A stretch of 64,000 nucleotides of DNA from Rhodospirillaceae bacterium UBA1479 (GTDB lineage: Bacteria; Pseudomonadota; Alphaproteobacteria; Rhodospirillales; Casp-alpha2), in contig DCRZ01000002.1 of the NCBI GenBank assembly GCA_002325375.1, positions 310,001-374,000 on the forward strand, in the 5' to 3' direction. The notes beneath the pieces were generated by a model. That model was not told where the DNA came from. It did no database searches and worked only from the letters and a program-made list of their open reading frames with translations. The position numbers were made by a program, and so were the translations under genes. Each line of letters begins with the position of its first letter. Position 1 is the stretch's first letter. Shown in pieces: positions 1 to 7,689 of this stretch.

Positions 1-151
1 CGTTGATGATGGCATGGGCATAGGCCGCGCGCACCACGACGGCGCGGGCCTGACCGTCCAGGTTGATGTCGTCGATATAGCGGCCGTGGCCGGTCAGAAA
101 GCGCTGATCCTCGAACCGCTTGAGGGATTCGCCGATTTTTACGTTGCTCAT
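1..151 (-). CDS. coxL: Molybdenum hydroxylase large subunit, CoxL/XDH family (5' end only)
   Basis: Only the first 50 residues are inside the window; the gene runs off the left edge. The start MSNVKIGESLKRFEDQRFLT, followed by GHGRYIDDINLDGQA, is the typical N-terminus of CO-dehydrogenase/xanthine-dehydrogenase molybdopterin subunits (G-x-S-x-x-R-x-E-D-x-R-F-L-T-G-x-G-x-Y-x-D-D). The gene is third in a leftward operon after coxS and coxM, 17 bases beyond the coxM stop. In this family the subunit carries the Mo cofactor and the substrate site. The active-site loop that separates true form I CO dehydrogenase from form II and other hydroxylases lies outside the window, so the substrate is not established. 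Confidence 0.88.
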   Translation of the reverse strand, partial: MSNVKIGESLKRFEDQRFLTGHGRYIDDINLDGQARAVVVRAAYAHAIIN

Positions 152-168
152 TGTTCCGTACTCCCCCT

Positions 169-975
169 TCAGCCTTGCCCGTTGGCCTGATTGACGGCCC
201 GTTTGGCCATGACGCCGATCAGATTGGCGCGGTATTCCGCGTCGGCGTGCATGTCGGTCATCAGGTCGTCGGCCGGCACGGTGACGCCGCTCAGGGCGTC
301 GGCTGAGAAATTATTGTTCAAGGCGTCTTCGATTTCCGTGGCACGGAACACGCCGTCCTGGCCCGCCCCCGTGACCGCGACGCGCACGCCGGATGCGGTC
401 TTGGCGACGAACACGCCGACCAGGGCATAGCGCGAGGCCGGGTTCGGGAATTTGCCGTAACCGGCCTTTTCCGGCACCGGGAATTTGACCGCCTTGATGA
501 TCTCGCCGGGTTCCAGGTTGGTTGCGAACATGCCGTCGAAATACTCCTCGGCGGACAATTCACGCTGGTCGGTGACTACCGTGGCCCCTAGGCCCATGAC
601 GGCGGCGGGATAGTCGGCGGAGGGATCGTTGTTGGCGAGCGAGCCGCCGATGGTGCCGCGGTTGCGCACCTGGGCATCGCCGATGCCGCCGGCCAGGACC
701 GTCAGCGCGGGCAGCACGTTCTTGATCTCGGCGGATGCCGCGACCACCGCGTGGCGGGTCATGGCGCCGATGGTGACAAATCCGCCCGCGACCTCGATCC
801 CCGCAAGGCCGTCGACCTTGTTGAGGTCGACCACGTCCGTCGGCATGGCCAGGCCCTGCTTGAGAACCGGGATCAGCGTCTGGCCGCCGGCCATGTACAT
901 GGCGTCGTCGGCATTTGAATGGGTGGCGGCGGCATCGGAAAGCGACGCGGGCCGGGTATAATTGAAGTCTTCCAT
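169..975 (-). CDS. coxM: Molybdenum hydroxylase FAD-binding subunit (CoxM type)
   Basis: This 268-residue protein is the medium, FAD-carrying subunit of a CO-dehydrogenase/xanthine-dehydrogenase-type enzyme. It passes electrons from the Fe-S subunit to an acceptor. The two FAD-contact signatures are visible: AGGQTLIPVLK near residues 29-39 and TIGGSLANNDPSADYP at 108-123. The C-terminal third fits the CO_deh_flav_C domain. Length is slightly short of the usual 280-290. It lies 11 bases after coxS and 17 before coxL, all on the minus strand, so the three subunits are probably one transcript in the order S-M-L rather than the classical M-S-L. Confidence 0.93.
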   Translation of the reverse strand: MEDFNYTRPASLSDAAATHSNADDAMYMAGGQTLIPVLKQGLAMPTDVVDLNKVDGLAGIEVAGGFVTIGAMTRHAVVAASAEIKNVLPALTVLAGGIGDAQVRNRGTIGGSLANNDPSADYPAAVMGLGATVVTDQRELSAEEYFDGMFATNLEPGEIIKAVKFPVPEKAGYGKFPNPASRYALVGVFVAKTASGVRVAVTGAGQDGVFRATEIEDALNNNFSADALSGVTVPADDLMTDMHADAEYRANLIGVMAKRAVNQANGQG

Positions 976-986
976 GTCGTTTCCCC

Positions 987-1454
987 TCAGCCCCGAAGCG
1001 CCTTGGCGCCGTCAAGGACGGCGGCGACGATGTTCTGATAACCCGTGCAGCGGCAGATGTTGCCTTCCAGGCCGTGGCGCACATCGGCCTCGGTCGGGTT
1101 CGGGTTGTCATTGACCAGGGTCATGGCGCGCATCACCATGCCGGGGGTGCAGAACCCGCACTGCAGACCGTGATGGTCGTTGAAGGCCTTCTGCATGGGG
1201 TTCAGCTGGCCTTCCGGGGCCAGGCCCTCGATGGTCGTGATCTCGGCGCCGTCGGCCTGGGCCGCCAGCATGGTGCAGCTTTTCACGGCCTGGCCGTTCA
1301 GATGCACGGTGCAGGCGCCGCATTGGCTGGTGTCGCAGCCGATATGGGTGCCCGTCAGCTTCAGGGTTTCGCGGATGAATTCGACAAGCAACGTACGGCC
1401 CTCGACGGACTTGGTGATCTGCTCGCCATTTACGGTTAGGGATATATCTGGCAT
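987..1454 (-). CDS. coxS: Molybdenum hydroxylase 2x[2Fe-2S] subunit (CoxS type)
   Basis: This 155-residue small subunit carries two [2Fe-2S] clusters. The N-terminal plant-ferredoxin-like cluster uses C40, C45, C48 and C60 (GCDTSQCGAC...SC). The C-terminal helical domain uses C99, C102, C134 and C136 (CGFC and ICRC). All eight ligands are present and the length is normal for the family. It is the first gene of the leftward hydroxylase operon. The 132-base gap to the divergent mocA-like gene at 1587 must hold its promoter. In the holoenzyme it links the Mo site of CoxL to the FAD of CoxM. Confidence 0.94.
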   Translation of the reverse strand: MPDISLTVNGEQITKSVEGRTLLVEFIRETLKLTGTHIGCDTSQCGACTVHLNGQAVKSCTMLAAQADGAEITTIEGLAPEGQLNPMQKAFNDHHGLQCGFCTPGMVMRAMTLVNDNPNPTEADVRHGLEGNICRCTGYQNIVAAVLDGAKALRG

Positions 1455-1528
1455 GGCCCTTTCAAACCCCTGTTCAGGGCTTGTCCTGGATGTTTTTCGG
1501 ATGAATGGCGTCTACGCGCCTGGAATAA

Positions 1529-1538
1529 TTGTATACAA
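1529..1538. promoter_or_regulatory. Palindrome TTGTATACAA in the divergent cox promoter region
   Basis: The perfect 10-base palindrome TTGTATACAA lies 75 bases before coxS and 49 before the mocA-like gene, in the only gap between the two divergent operons. GntR-family (FadR/VanR-like) regulators often bind sites of this TTGTATACAA type. No GntR gene is visible in the window, so assigning a regulator is inference. A single copy is weak evidence. Confidence 0.35.
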
Positions 1539-1586
1539 ATCATATAACAGGACTCCTCCGGCAGGAAAACCCGCTAACAGGCCCAG

Positions 1587-2207
1587 ATGCAAGTTACAGA
1601 TCGAAAAAACGGTACCGATCCGGCCCCTTCGCGGGTCACCGCCGTCGTGTTGGCGGCGGGGCGCTCGACCCGCATGGCGCCGGTCAACAAGCTGACCGCC
1701 GACTACCAGGGGGCAGCCCTGGTGCGGCACGCGGCCGAGGCGGCCCTGGCCTCCCGCGCGGCGGAGGTGATCGTCGTCGTCGGCCATGAAGCCGAGGCCG
1801 TGCGGGAAGTTCTTTCCGGCATGGGCGTCCGCATCGCCGCCAATCCGGATTACGCGACGGGCTTGGCGTCTTCGGTCAAGGCCGGGATTGCGGCTGTGGG
1901 GCCGGATGCCGCGGGCGCGGTCATTCTGCTGGGCGACATGCCGGGGGTCACAGGCGATGTTGTCGATGCTCTGATCGGCGCGTTTGAAAAGACCGGCGGG
2001 GGAAAAATCTGCCAACCGCGATATGACGGGCGGCCCGGCAATCCGGTGCTCTGGCCGCGTGCCCTGTTCCCCGAATTCGACGCACTTTCCGGCGACATTG
2101 GCGCCAAACCACTGCTGGCCCGCCACAAATCCGACGTGTTGGGGGTGGACGTGGCGACCGATGCTATCCATATGGACATCGACGCGCCGGCCGATCTCGG
2201 CACCTGA
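1587..2207 (+). CDS. MocA/MobA-like molybdenum cofactor nucleotidyltransferase
   Basis: This 206-residue NTP_transf_3 protein is similar to MocA (CTP:molybdopterin cytidylyltransferase) and MobA. The nucleotide-binding motif LAAGRSTRM is at residues 22-30 with K35 behind it, and the acidic metal-binding motif LLGDMPG sits mid-protein. CO-dehydrogenase-family enzymes use molybdopterin cytosine dinucleotide, so attaching CMP to the cofactor for the neighbouring CoxL is the natural role. It starts the rightward accessory operon opposite coxSML. MobA (GMP transfer) or an unrelated sugar nucleotidyltransferase is less likely given the neighbours. Confidence 0.85.
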   Translation: MQVTDRKNGTDPAPSRVTAVVLAAGRSTRMAPVNKLTADYQGAALVRHAAEAALASRAAEVIVVVGHEAEAVREVLSGMGVRIAANPDYATGLASSVKAGIAAVGPDAAGAVILLGDMPGVTGDVVDALIGAFEKTGGGKICQPRYDGRPGNPVLWPRALFPEFDALSGDIGAKPLLARHKSDVLGVDVATDAIHMDIDAPADLGT

Positions 2208-2294
2208 TCATTCCCGACATGACTTTTCGAACATATCGAGGCATAAAGAGCCCACGATATCCCGCAGACAACCCAAGAAGGACGTGAAAGACCC

Positions 2295-2912
2295 ATGGAT
2301 CTGAAGGACCAACGCCGCATCGCTGCCTCGAGAGAAGCCGTGTTCGCCGCCCTCAACGACCCGGAAATCCTGGCCAAGGCGATCCCGGGCTGTGAAAGCC
2401 TGGACAAGGTTTCGGATACGGAATTCGCCGCCGTCGTGACCGCCAAGGTCGGGCCCGTGCGCGCCAAGTTCAACGGTCAGGTCACCTTGTCGGACCTCAA
2501 CCCGCCGGAAAGCTACACCATCACCGGTGAGGGCAAGGGCGGCGCCGCCGGCTTCGCCAAAGGGGGGGCTGTCATCACCCTGGTCGAGGACGGCGACGGC
2601 ACCCTGCTGAATTACGAGGTCAAGGCCGATGTCGGCGGCAAGCTGGCGCAGCTCGGCGGCCGCCTGATCGAAGGCACCTCCAAGAAGCTGGCCGGCGAGT
2701 TCTTTTCGACCTTCGAACAACTGGTCGTCGAAAGCGCCGGCGCTGCGCCCGCCGACGACGCGGCCGCGCAACCGGCCCCCACCGTGGGTGAACCGATTGC
2801 CGCCCCGTCGGCGTCCGGATCCGGCAGACGGGTGTGGATCTGGATCGCCGTTGCCGCGGCCGCTGCGGCCGCCGCAGCCTTTGCGCTGTCGTCCACGAAT
2901 TCGGCCGGCTAA
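2295..2912 (+). CDS. coxG: CoxG-like SRPBCC protein with C-terminal membrane anchor
   Basis: This 205-residue protein has an SRPBCC/CoxG fold over residues 1-150 (start MDLKDQRRIAASREAVFAAL, then NDPEILAKAIPGCESL). A low-complexity Pro/Ala linker follows, then a C-terminal hydrophobic helix near 179-199 (WIWIAVAAAAAAAAAFA). CoxG-type proteins help dock CO dehydrogenase to the membrane and pass on electrons; the C-terminal anchor fits this. It lies between the mocA-like and xdhC/coxI genes, 87 bases after the first and 18 before the second. An AAGGA-type ribosome site precedes ATG 2295. Confidence 0.88.
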   Translation: MDLKDQRRIAASREAVFAALNDPEILAKAIPGCESLDKVSDTEFAAVVTAKVGPVRAKFNGQVTLSDLNPPESYTITGEGKGGAAGFAKGGAVITLVEDGDGTLLNYEVKADVGGKLAQLGGRLIEGTSKKLAGEFFSTFEQLVVESAGAAPADDAAAQPAPTVGEPIAAPSASGSGRRVWIWIAVAAAAAAAAAFALSSTNSAG

Positions 2913-2930
2913 GGAAAGAGGTCTCCGGCC

Positions 2931-3950
2931 ATGTCCCTGCCCACGGATCAGATGCTGCCCACCGATGACGTGTTCGACGCTGCCTTTGCTTGGCGGGACG
3001 CCGGCAAGCCGGTGGCGCTGGCGACCGTCGTCTCGACCTGGGGGTCGTCGCCGCGCCCGCCGGGAAGCCACCTTGGTGTTTCAGTCGATGGCGAGATGAC
3101 GGGATCCGTCTCCGGCGGCTGCATCGAGGGCGCGGTGGTCAAGGAAGCGCTCGACATTCTCAAGGGGGCTCCGGCCCAGGTCCTCGACTTCGGTGTCACC
3201 GACCAGCAGGCCTGGGACGTGGGCTTGGCCTGCGGCGGCGCGGTCAAGGTTTTGGTCCGCGATTTCGTGCCCTTGATTCCTTTGTACACACAGGCCCGCG
3301 CGGCTCTCGCGTCCGGTGAGCCCTCGGCCCTGATCACCCGCCTGGACAGCGGCGAAACGATGACGCTGGCCGCGGGCGGTCTTCCCGACGCGGTCGCCGA
3401 GGCCGCGCGTAAGGCGCTCAAGGACGATAAGTCCCGGGCCTATTCCGGCGACGACGGCGACTGGTTCATCGAGATCGTGGCCCCGCCGCGGCGCTTGATC
3501 GTGGTCGGCGCAGTGCATATCGCCCAGGCCCTGGTGCCCATGGCGGCCATGGCCGGGTTCCGGGTCACGGTTGTCGATCCGCGCCGGGCCTATGCCTCCG
3601 ACACGCGGTTTCCCGGCGTCGACGTGCGCACGGATTGGCCGGACGAGGCCCTGGACGACCTGAAGCCCGACAGCCGCACGGCCATCGTTACCCTGACCCA
3701 TGACCCCAAATTGGACGATCCGGCCCTGGACAGGGCGTTGCAGTCGCAAGCCTTCTATATCGGCTCCCTCGGCAGTTCCCGGACCCAGGCCAAACGGGTC
3801 GAGCGTTTGGCCGAAGTCGGGTTCGATGAGGCCGCCATCGCGCGCATCCATGGTCCCGTCGGGTTGCGCATCGGGGCGCAGTCGCCTGCGGAAATCGCCG
3901 TCAGCATCCTGGCCGAGATCATCGCCCGGATGCGCAGCACCCCGGATTAG
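2931..3950 (+). CDS. XdhC/CoxI-family Mo-cofactor insertion protein
   Basis: This 339-residue protein has both halves of the XdhC/CoxI family. The N-terminal domain has GSSPRPPGSHLGVSVDG and the SVSGGCIEGAVV motif with the conserved Cys. The C-terminal domain is Rossmann-like (RLIVVGAVHIAQALVPMAAM, then VVDPRRAYA). XdhC proteins bind the Mo cofactor and hand it to xanthine-dehydrogenase-family apoenzymes after the terminal sulfido ligand is added. The start has AAAGAGG 9 bases upstream. The cysteine desulfurase gene begins 14 bases downstream, which suggests coupled cofactor sulfuration. Confidence 0.92.
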   Translation: MSLPTDQMLPTDDVFDAAFAWRDAGKPVALATVVSTWGSSPRPPGSHLGVSVDGEMTGSVSGGCIEGAVVKEALDILKGAPAQVLDFGVTDQQAWDVGLACGGAVKVLVRDFVPLIPLYTQARAALASGEPSALITRLDSGETMTLAAGGLPDAVAEAARKALKDDKSRAYSGDDGDWFIEIVAPPRRLIVVGAVHIAQALVPMAAMAGFRVTVVDPRRAYASDTRFPGVDVRTDWPDEALDDLKPDSRTAIVTLTHDPKLDDPALDRALQSQAFYIGSLGSSRTQAKRVERLAEVGFDEAAIARIHGPVGLRIGAQSPAEIAVSILAEIIARMRSTPD

Positions 3951-3964
3951 GGCAGGGGCGGCCC

Positions 3965-5167
3965 ATGTTGTCCCTGCGTGATCAGTTTCCCTCTCTGGCC
4001 TCGGGTCTGGCCGGGACGTATCTGGATAATGCGGCGATGACCCAGATCGCGACTCCCGTGTTGGCCCGCATGACGTCGTTCGAAACCGGCGGCCGGGCCA
4101 ACGTGAAGCGCGGTATCTACCCCCTGGCGACGCAGGCGACGGCGGCTTTCGAGGGCGCGCGCGCGGCCCTGGCGCGCTACCTGGGGGCAGAAAATCCGAA
4201 CGAGGTGGTGTTCACATCCGGGGCCACGGCGGCGATCAATCTTGTCGCCCATGGTTTCGGCGCCGGTTTGACGGCGGGTGACGAAATCATCATCGGCGAG
4301 GCCGAACATCACGCCAACATCGTGCCCTGGCAGATGCTGCGTGACCGCGTGGGCGTGGTCCTCAAGGTGTTGCCGGTCGACGATGCGGGCTATCCCCGGC
4401 TGGATGCTCTGGACGATCTGATGACGGCGCGCACCCGACTGATCGCCATCACCCATGCCTCCAACGTGACGGGGGCGGTGACCGATGTCGCGGCGATTTG
4501 CGACCGGGCCCGCGCCCAGGGCGTGCGGGTGCTGGTCGACGGCGCGCAGATGGCGGCCCATGGACCCGTCGACGTGACCACCCTGGGGTGCGATTTCTAT
4601 GTCGTCACCGGACACAAGATGTTCGGGCCAACGGGCGTCGGTGTGTTGTGGGCGCGGGCGGAGGTTCTGGAAACCATGACACCGTTCATGGGGGGCGGCG
4701 AAATGATCCGCCGCGTCACCTTCGGCGAAACCACCTTTGCCCCGCCGCCCCACCGGTTCGAGGCCGGAACCCCGCCGGTGACCCAGGTCGTCGGCCTGGG
4801 CGCGGCGGCGGACATGTTGTTGGGGCTCGATTGGCCGGAAATTCGCGCCCATGAACAGATCCTTTTCGGCATCCTGATGGAACGTCTTGCGGCCCTGGAT
4901 CGGGTTACGGTCATCGGTCCGGAGGGCAATGCCAGGCGGTTGCCGATCCTGTCCTTCACCGTGGCCGGTGCCCATCCCCACGACATTTGCGAATTGATGG
5001 GGGCCAGGGGCGTCGCCCTGCGCGGCGGCCATCATTGCGCCCAGCCGTTGATGGACCGCTTCGGGGTCGAGGCGACGACCCGGGCGAGCCTGGCGCTCTA
5101 TAACGTGCAGGGCGACATCGACGCCTTCACGGATGCCCTGGACGAAACATTGGAGGTCCTGGCATGA
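3965..5167 (+). CDS. SufS/NifS4-type cysteine desulfurase (class V aminotransferase)
   Basis: This 400-residue PLP enzyme takes sulfur from cysteine as a persulfide. The PLP lysine is K218 in VVTGHKMFGPTG, H116 lies in the EAEHHANIVPW motif, and the persulfide cysteine is C358 in LRGGHHCAQP, as in group II SufS enzymes. Length matches SufS. Directly behind an XdhC gene, the best role is sulfuration of the Mo cofactor, as described for NifS4 with XdhC in Rhodobacter capsulatus. General Fe-S assembly with the overlapping SufU-like gene is the alternative. It overlaps that gene by four bases (ATGA). Confidence 0.9.
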   Translation: MLSLRDQFPSLASGLAGTYLDNAAMTQIATPVLARMTSFETGGRANVKRGIYPLATQATAAFEGARAALARYLGAENPNEVVFTSGATAAINLVAHGFGAGLTAGDEIIIGEAEHHANIVPWQMLRDRVGVVLKVLPVDDAGYPRLDALDDLMTARTRLIAITHASNVTGAVTDVAAICDRARAQGVRVLVDGAQMAAHGPVDVTTLGCDFYVVTGHKMFGPTGVGVLWARAEVLETMTPFMGGGEMIRRVTFGETTFAPPPHRFEAGTPPVTQVVGLGAAADMLLGLDWPEIRAHEQILFGILMERLAALDRVTVIGPEGNARRLPILSFTVAGAHPHDICELMGARGVALRGGHHCAQPLMDRFGVEATTRASLALYNVQGDIDAFTDALDETLEVLA

Positions 5168-5601
5168 GCGGCGCCGACGGCATCTACGATGCGCGCATCA
5201 AGGAATTGGCGGCCACGGCGCGCGACCTGGGGCCGGTCGAACACGCCGATTGCCGGCACGAGGCCGATAATTTCCTGTGCGGCGACCGGGTCACGGTCGA
5301 GGTCGAGCGGGACGGCGCGCGGATCAAGGCGGTCGGCGGCAAGGTACGCGGCTGTCTTCTGACCCAGGCCGCCGCCGCCCTGGTCTCCCAGGCGGCGCCG
5401 GGACTGAAGGTGGCGGACCTCCGGGGCGGCATCAAACAGGCCGAAGCCCTGATGGCCGACGGCACGCCGGCCACGGGGGCGTGGGAAGGGCTCAACGTCT
5501 TCACGCCGGTCCATGATGCGAAGCATCGCCACGACTGCGTGCTGCTGCCGTTCCAGGCACTCGCCGCCTGTCTTGACCAGACCGACCCACAGGACGACTG
5601 A
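5164..5601 (+). CDS. SufU/IscU-like scaffold or sulfur-acceptor protein
   Basis: This 145-residue protein keeps the three cysteines and the aspartate of the SufU/IscU fold: C39 and D41 in FLCGDRV, C64 in VRGCLLTQAAA, and C125 in HRHDCVLLPF. SufU accepts persulfide sulfur from a SufS partner. Here the ATGA overlap with the desulfurase gene strongly suggests a dedicated pair. Whether it builds Fe-S clusters for CoxS or relays sulfur to the Mo cofactor cannot be told from sequence. It appears to be the last gene of the accessory operon; the next gene follows after 5 bases but is functionally unrelated. Confidence 0.82.
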   Translation: MSGADGIYDARIKELAATARDLGPVEHADCRHEADNFLCGDRVTVEVERDGARIKAVGGKVRGCLLTQAAAALVSQAAPGLKVADLRGGIKQAEALMADGTPATGAWEGLNVFTPVHDAKHRHDCVLLPFQALAACLDQTDPQDD

Positions 5602-5606
5602 CCCCC

Positions 5607-6632
5607 ATGGACCCGGTCAGCCAGGGCGCCCTCGGCGCGGTCCTTCCGCTTGCCACGCGCCGGCGCAGCCAGGCCGTCGTGGCCGGGGGCCTCGGCTTCA
5701 TCGCCGGGATGATGGCGGACCTGGATGTGCTGATCCGCTCACAGACCGACCCCCTGCTGTTCCTGGAATACCACCGTCAGTTCTCCCACTCCCTGATCTT
5801 CATCCCCGTGGGCGGGCTGATCGCCGCCCTTCTTCTACATCGGCCGTTTCGACGATGGCACGGCCTGACGTTCCTTCGGACGTGGATGTTCTGCGCCCTG
5901 GGATACGGCACCCACGGGCTGCTCGACACGGCGACGTCCTACGGGACCGTGCTGCTGTGGCCGTTCAGCGACGAACGGTTTTCCGGGAGCATCATCTCCA
6001 TCGTCGACCCCCTGTTCACGTTGCCGGTCCTGGCGTTGGCCGTCGTCGGTGTGGTGCGGCGGAACGGCGCCTGGGGCCGGGCGGCGCTCGTCTGGGCGTT
6101 GGCTTATCTGGGGCTGGGCGCGGTTCAGCACCGCAATGCCTTGGCCATGGGCCATGCCCTTGCGGCGGAACGGGGACACGCGCCGCTGCGGCTTGAGGTC
6201 AAACCCAGCTTCGCCAACATCCTGGTGTGGAAGGTGATCTACGAGACCGCCGATCGCTTCCACGTGGATGCCGTGCGCGCCGGGATCGGGCCCAGGGTCA
6301 TGCCGGGCACGTCCGTTCCGCGGCTTGATCCGGCACGGGATTTTCCCTGGCTGCGGGCGGATACGCGGCAGGCCCGCGACATCGCGCGGTTCGCCGGGTA
6401 CAGCGACGATTATGTGGCGCGCGACCCGACCCACCCCGACCGCGTGATCGACGTGCGCTATTCCTTCGTGCCGAACGAGATCGCGCCCCTGTGGTCGATC
6501 GGTCTCAGGCGCGATGCCGCACCGGATGCCCATGTCACCTTCGACACACATCGGGAGTCGGTGCGCGCGCGTCTTCCAGACCTGTGGCGGATGATTGTCC
6601 AGCCGACGGCAAGGCATGACGTGGCCGGTTGA
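5607..6632 (+). CDS. DUF457/YdjM-family membrane metal-dependent hydrolase
   Basis: This 341-residue protein has a membrane N-terminal half with about five hydrophobic segments. It carries the family motifs: MDPVSQGALGA at the start, MMADLDVL (Asp pair) near 35, YHRQFSHSL near 55, and YGTHGLLDTATSYGT near 105. These His/Asp clusters define the YdjM/YfhO-like DUF457 group, called metal-dependent hydrolases. The C-terminal third is soluble. Its physiological role is unknown. It begins 5 bases after the SufU-like gene, so it may be co-transcribed by position alone. Confidence 0.8.
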   Translation: MDPVSQGALGAVLPLATRRRSQAVVAGGLGFIAGMMADLDVLIRSQTDPLLFLEYHRQFSHSLIFIPVGGLIAALLLHRPFRRWHGLTFLRTWMFCALGYGTHGLLDTATSYGTVLLWPFSDERFSGSIISIVDPLFTLPVLALAVVGVVRRNGAWGRAALVWALAYLGLGAVQHRNALAMGHALAAERGHAPLRLEVKPSFANILVWKVIYETADRFHVDAVRAGIGPRVMPGTSVPRLDPARDFPWLRADTRQARDIARFAGYSDDYVARDPTHPDRVIDVRYSFVPNEIAPLWSIGLRRDAAPDAHVTFDTHRESVRARLPDLWRMIVQPTARHDVAG

Positions 6633-6655
6633 TTTTCTAAGGGTCGACGCGTGGC

Positions 6656-7372
6656 CTACATCAACGCCCGTTGTTCCAGGCGGCCCCGGTCGGGAATCGC
6701 CAGGCCCTTGTCCGTGCGCTGGACGATGTCGTCGTCGCGCAGCCGTCCCAGGATGCGCGACACGGTTTCCCTGGATGCGCCGATCATGTTGGCGAAGTTG
6801 GTTTGCGTCGGCACGGGGAACACCAGGTAGCGTTCGGGATCGTTCGGGTCCGGCTCGGCCATGCGGATCAATTCCATGCAGACCCGCTGTTCGGCGCCCA
6901 GCAGGCTGACGTCGGCCAGCCGTTCGTCGCCCAGGCGGATCACGGCGGCCAATCGTTTGAGCAGCGCCATGGCCATGTCCCGGTTGCTGGTGACGAGATC
7001 GAGGAACGTCGGGCCGGGCACGGCGCCGACGACGCAGCGCGTAATGGTGCAGACCCAGGCGGAACGCGGCAGGCCGTCGATGGCGGCCAGTTCGCCGAAC
7101 ACGTCGCCGTTCTTCAGCGCGGCATAGGACACGGCGCGGCCGGATTCCGAATAGTTCAGGACATGGGCGGTGCCGGTGATCAGAAAATAGACGCTGGAAT
7201 ATTCTTCGCCCCGCTCGATGATCTTTTCACCGGGGCCGAAGTCCATCCATCGGCATTGCCGTTCCAGCCCGGCCCGTTCAGTCGCGCTTAGACAGTCCAG
7301 CAGCGACACGCCGTCCAGGCTTTGCGGCGTCTTGGCAAGATTTCCGGATTTGGTTGGATCACTGCGGCCCAT
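6656..7372 (-). CDS. Crp/Fnr-family transcriptional regulator
   Basis: This 238-residue regulator has a cyclic-nucleotide-binding-like beta barrel at about residues 20-130 (LITGTAHVLNYSESGRAVSY, then GDVFGELAAIDGLPRSA). A Crp-type helix-turn-helix follows near 180-220 (NFANMIGASRETVSRILGRL). The FELA-like motif is kept, so a CRP-type effector pocket is possible. The N-terminal cysteine set of oxygen-sensing Fnr is absent. ATG 7372 is preferred over an upstream in-frame start because AAGGGGA lies 9 bases before it and the extra 59 residues are Arg/Pro-rich and unlike the family. It follows ccoS by 124 bases on the same strand. Confidence 0.88.
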   Translation of the reverse strand: MGRSDPTKSGNLAKTPQSLDGVSLLDCLSATERAGLERQCRWMDFGPGEKIIERGEEYSSVYFLITGTAHVLNYSESGRAVSYAALKNGDVFGELAAIDGLPRSAWVCTITRCVVGAVPGPTFLDLVTSNRDMAMALLKRLAAVIRLGDERLADVSLLGAEQRVCMELIRMAEPDPNDPERYLVFPVPTQTNFANMIGASRETVSRILGRLRDDDIVQRTDKGLAIPDRGRLEQRALM

Positions 7373-7496
7373 GCGTCCATTCCCCTTGTTGGGCTGCACG
7401 CGGTGACGGTGCCGCCGAAACCTAGGATACGGCGCAAAAGCAAACCGGTTCAACGCAGAAATGGCGGAAACGGGCCCGGTCCGGCGGGATGCCTCG

Positions 7497-7679
7497 TCAA
7501 TGGCAGGGCGGATGGATGCCGAACCAGGTGCCGGGTTTGTCCTCGTCATCCATCAGGATGCGCTCGGCAGCACCATCCAGGTCTTCGAACTGACCCGACT
7601 TCAGCGCCCAGAAAAACGCCCCCAGGCCGATCAGGCCGAGGAACAGGGCGGCGGGGATCAGGTAGATCAGGACATCCAT
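7497..7679 (-). CDS. ccoS: cbb3 oxidase maturation protein CcoS
   Basis: This 60-residue protein has one N-terminal membrane helix (residues 4-27, LIYLIPAALFLGLIGLGAFFW). The short soluble tail has the CcoS signature: WALKSGQFEDLDGAAERIL followed by acidic residues. CcoS is needed to insert haem and copper into the cbb3 oxidase, acting with the copper ATPase CcoI. The gene begins 10 bases after ccoI and closes the cco operon in its usual place. Confidence 0.93.
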   Translation of the reverse strand: MDVLIYLIPAALFLGLIGLGAFFWALKSGQFEDLDGAAERILMDDEDKPGTWFGIHPPCH

Positions 7680-7689
7680 CAGGCGGTTC

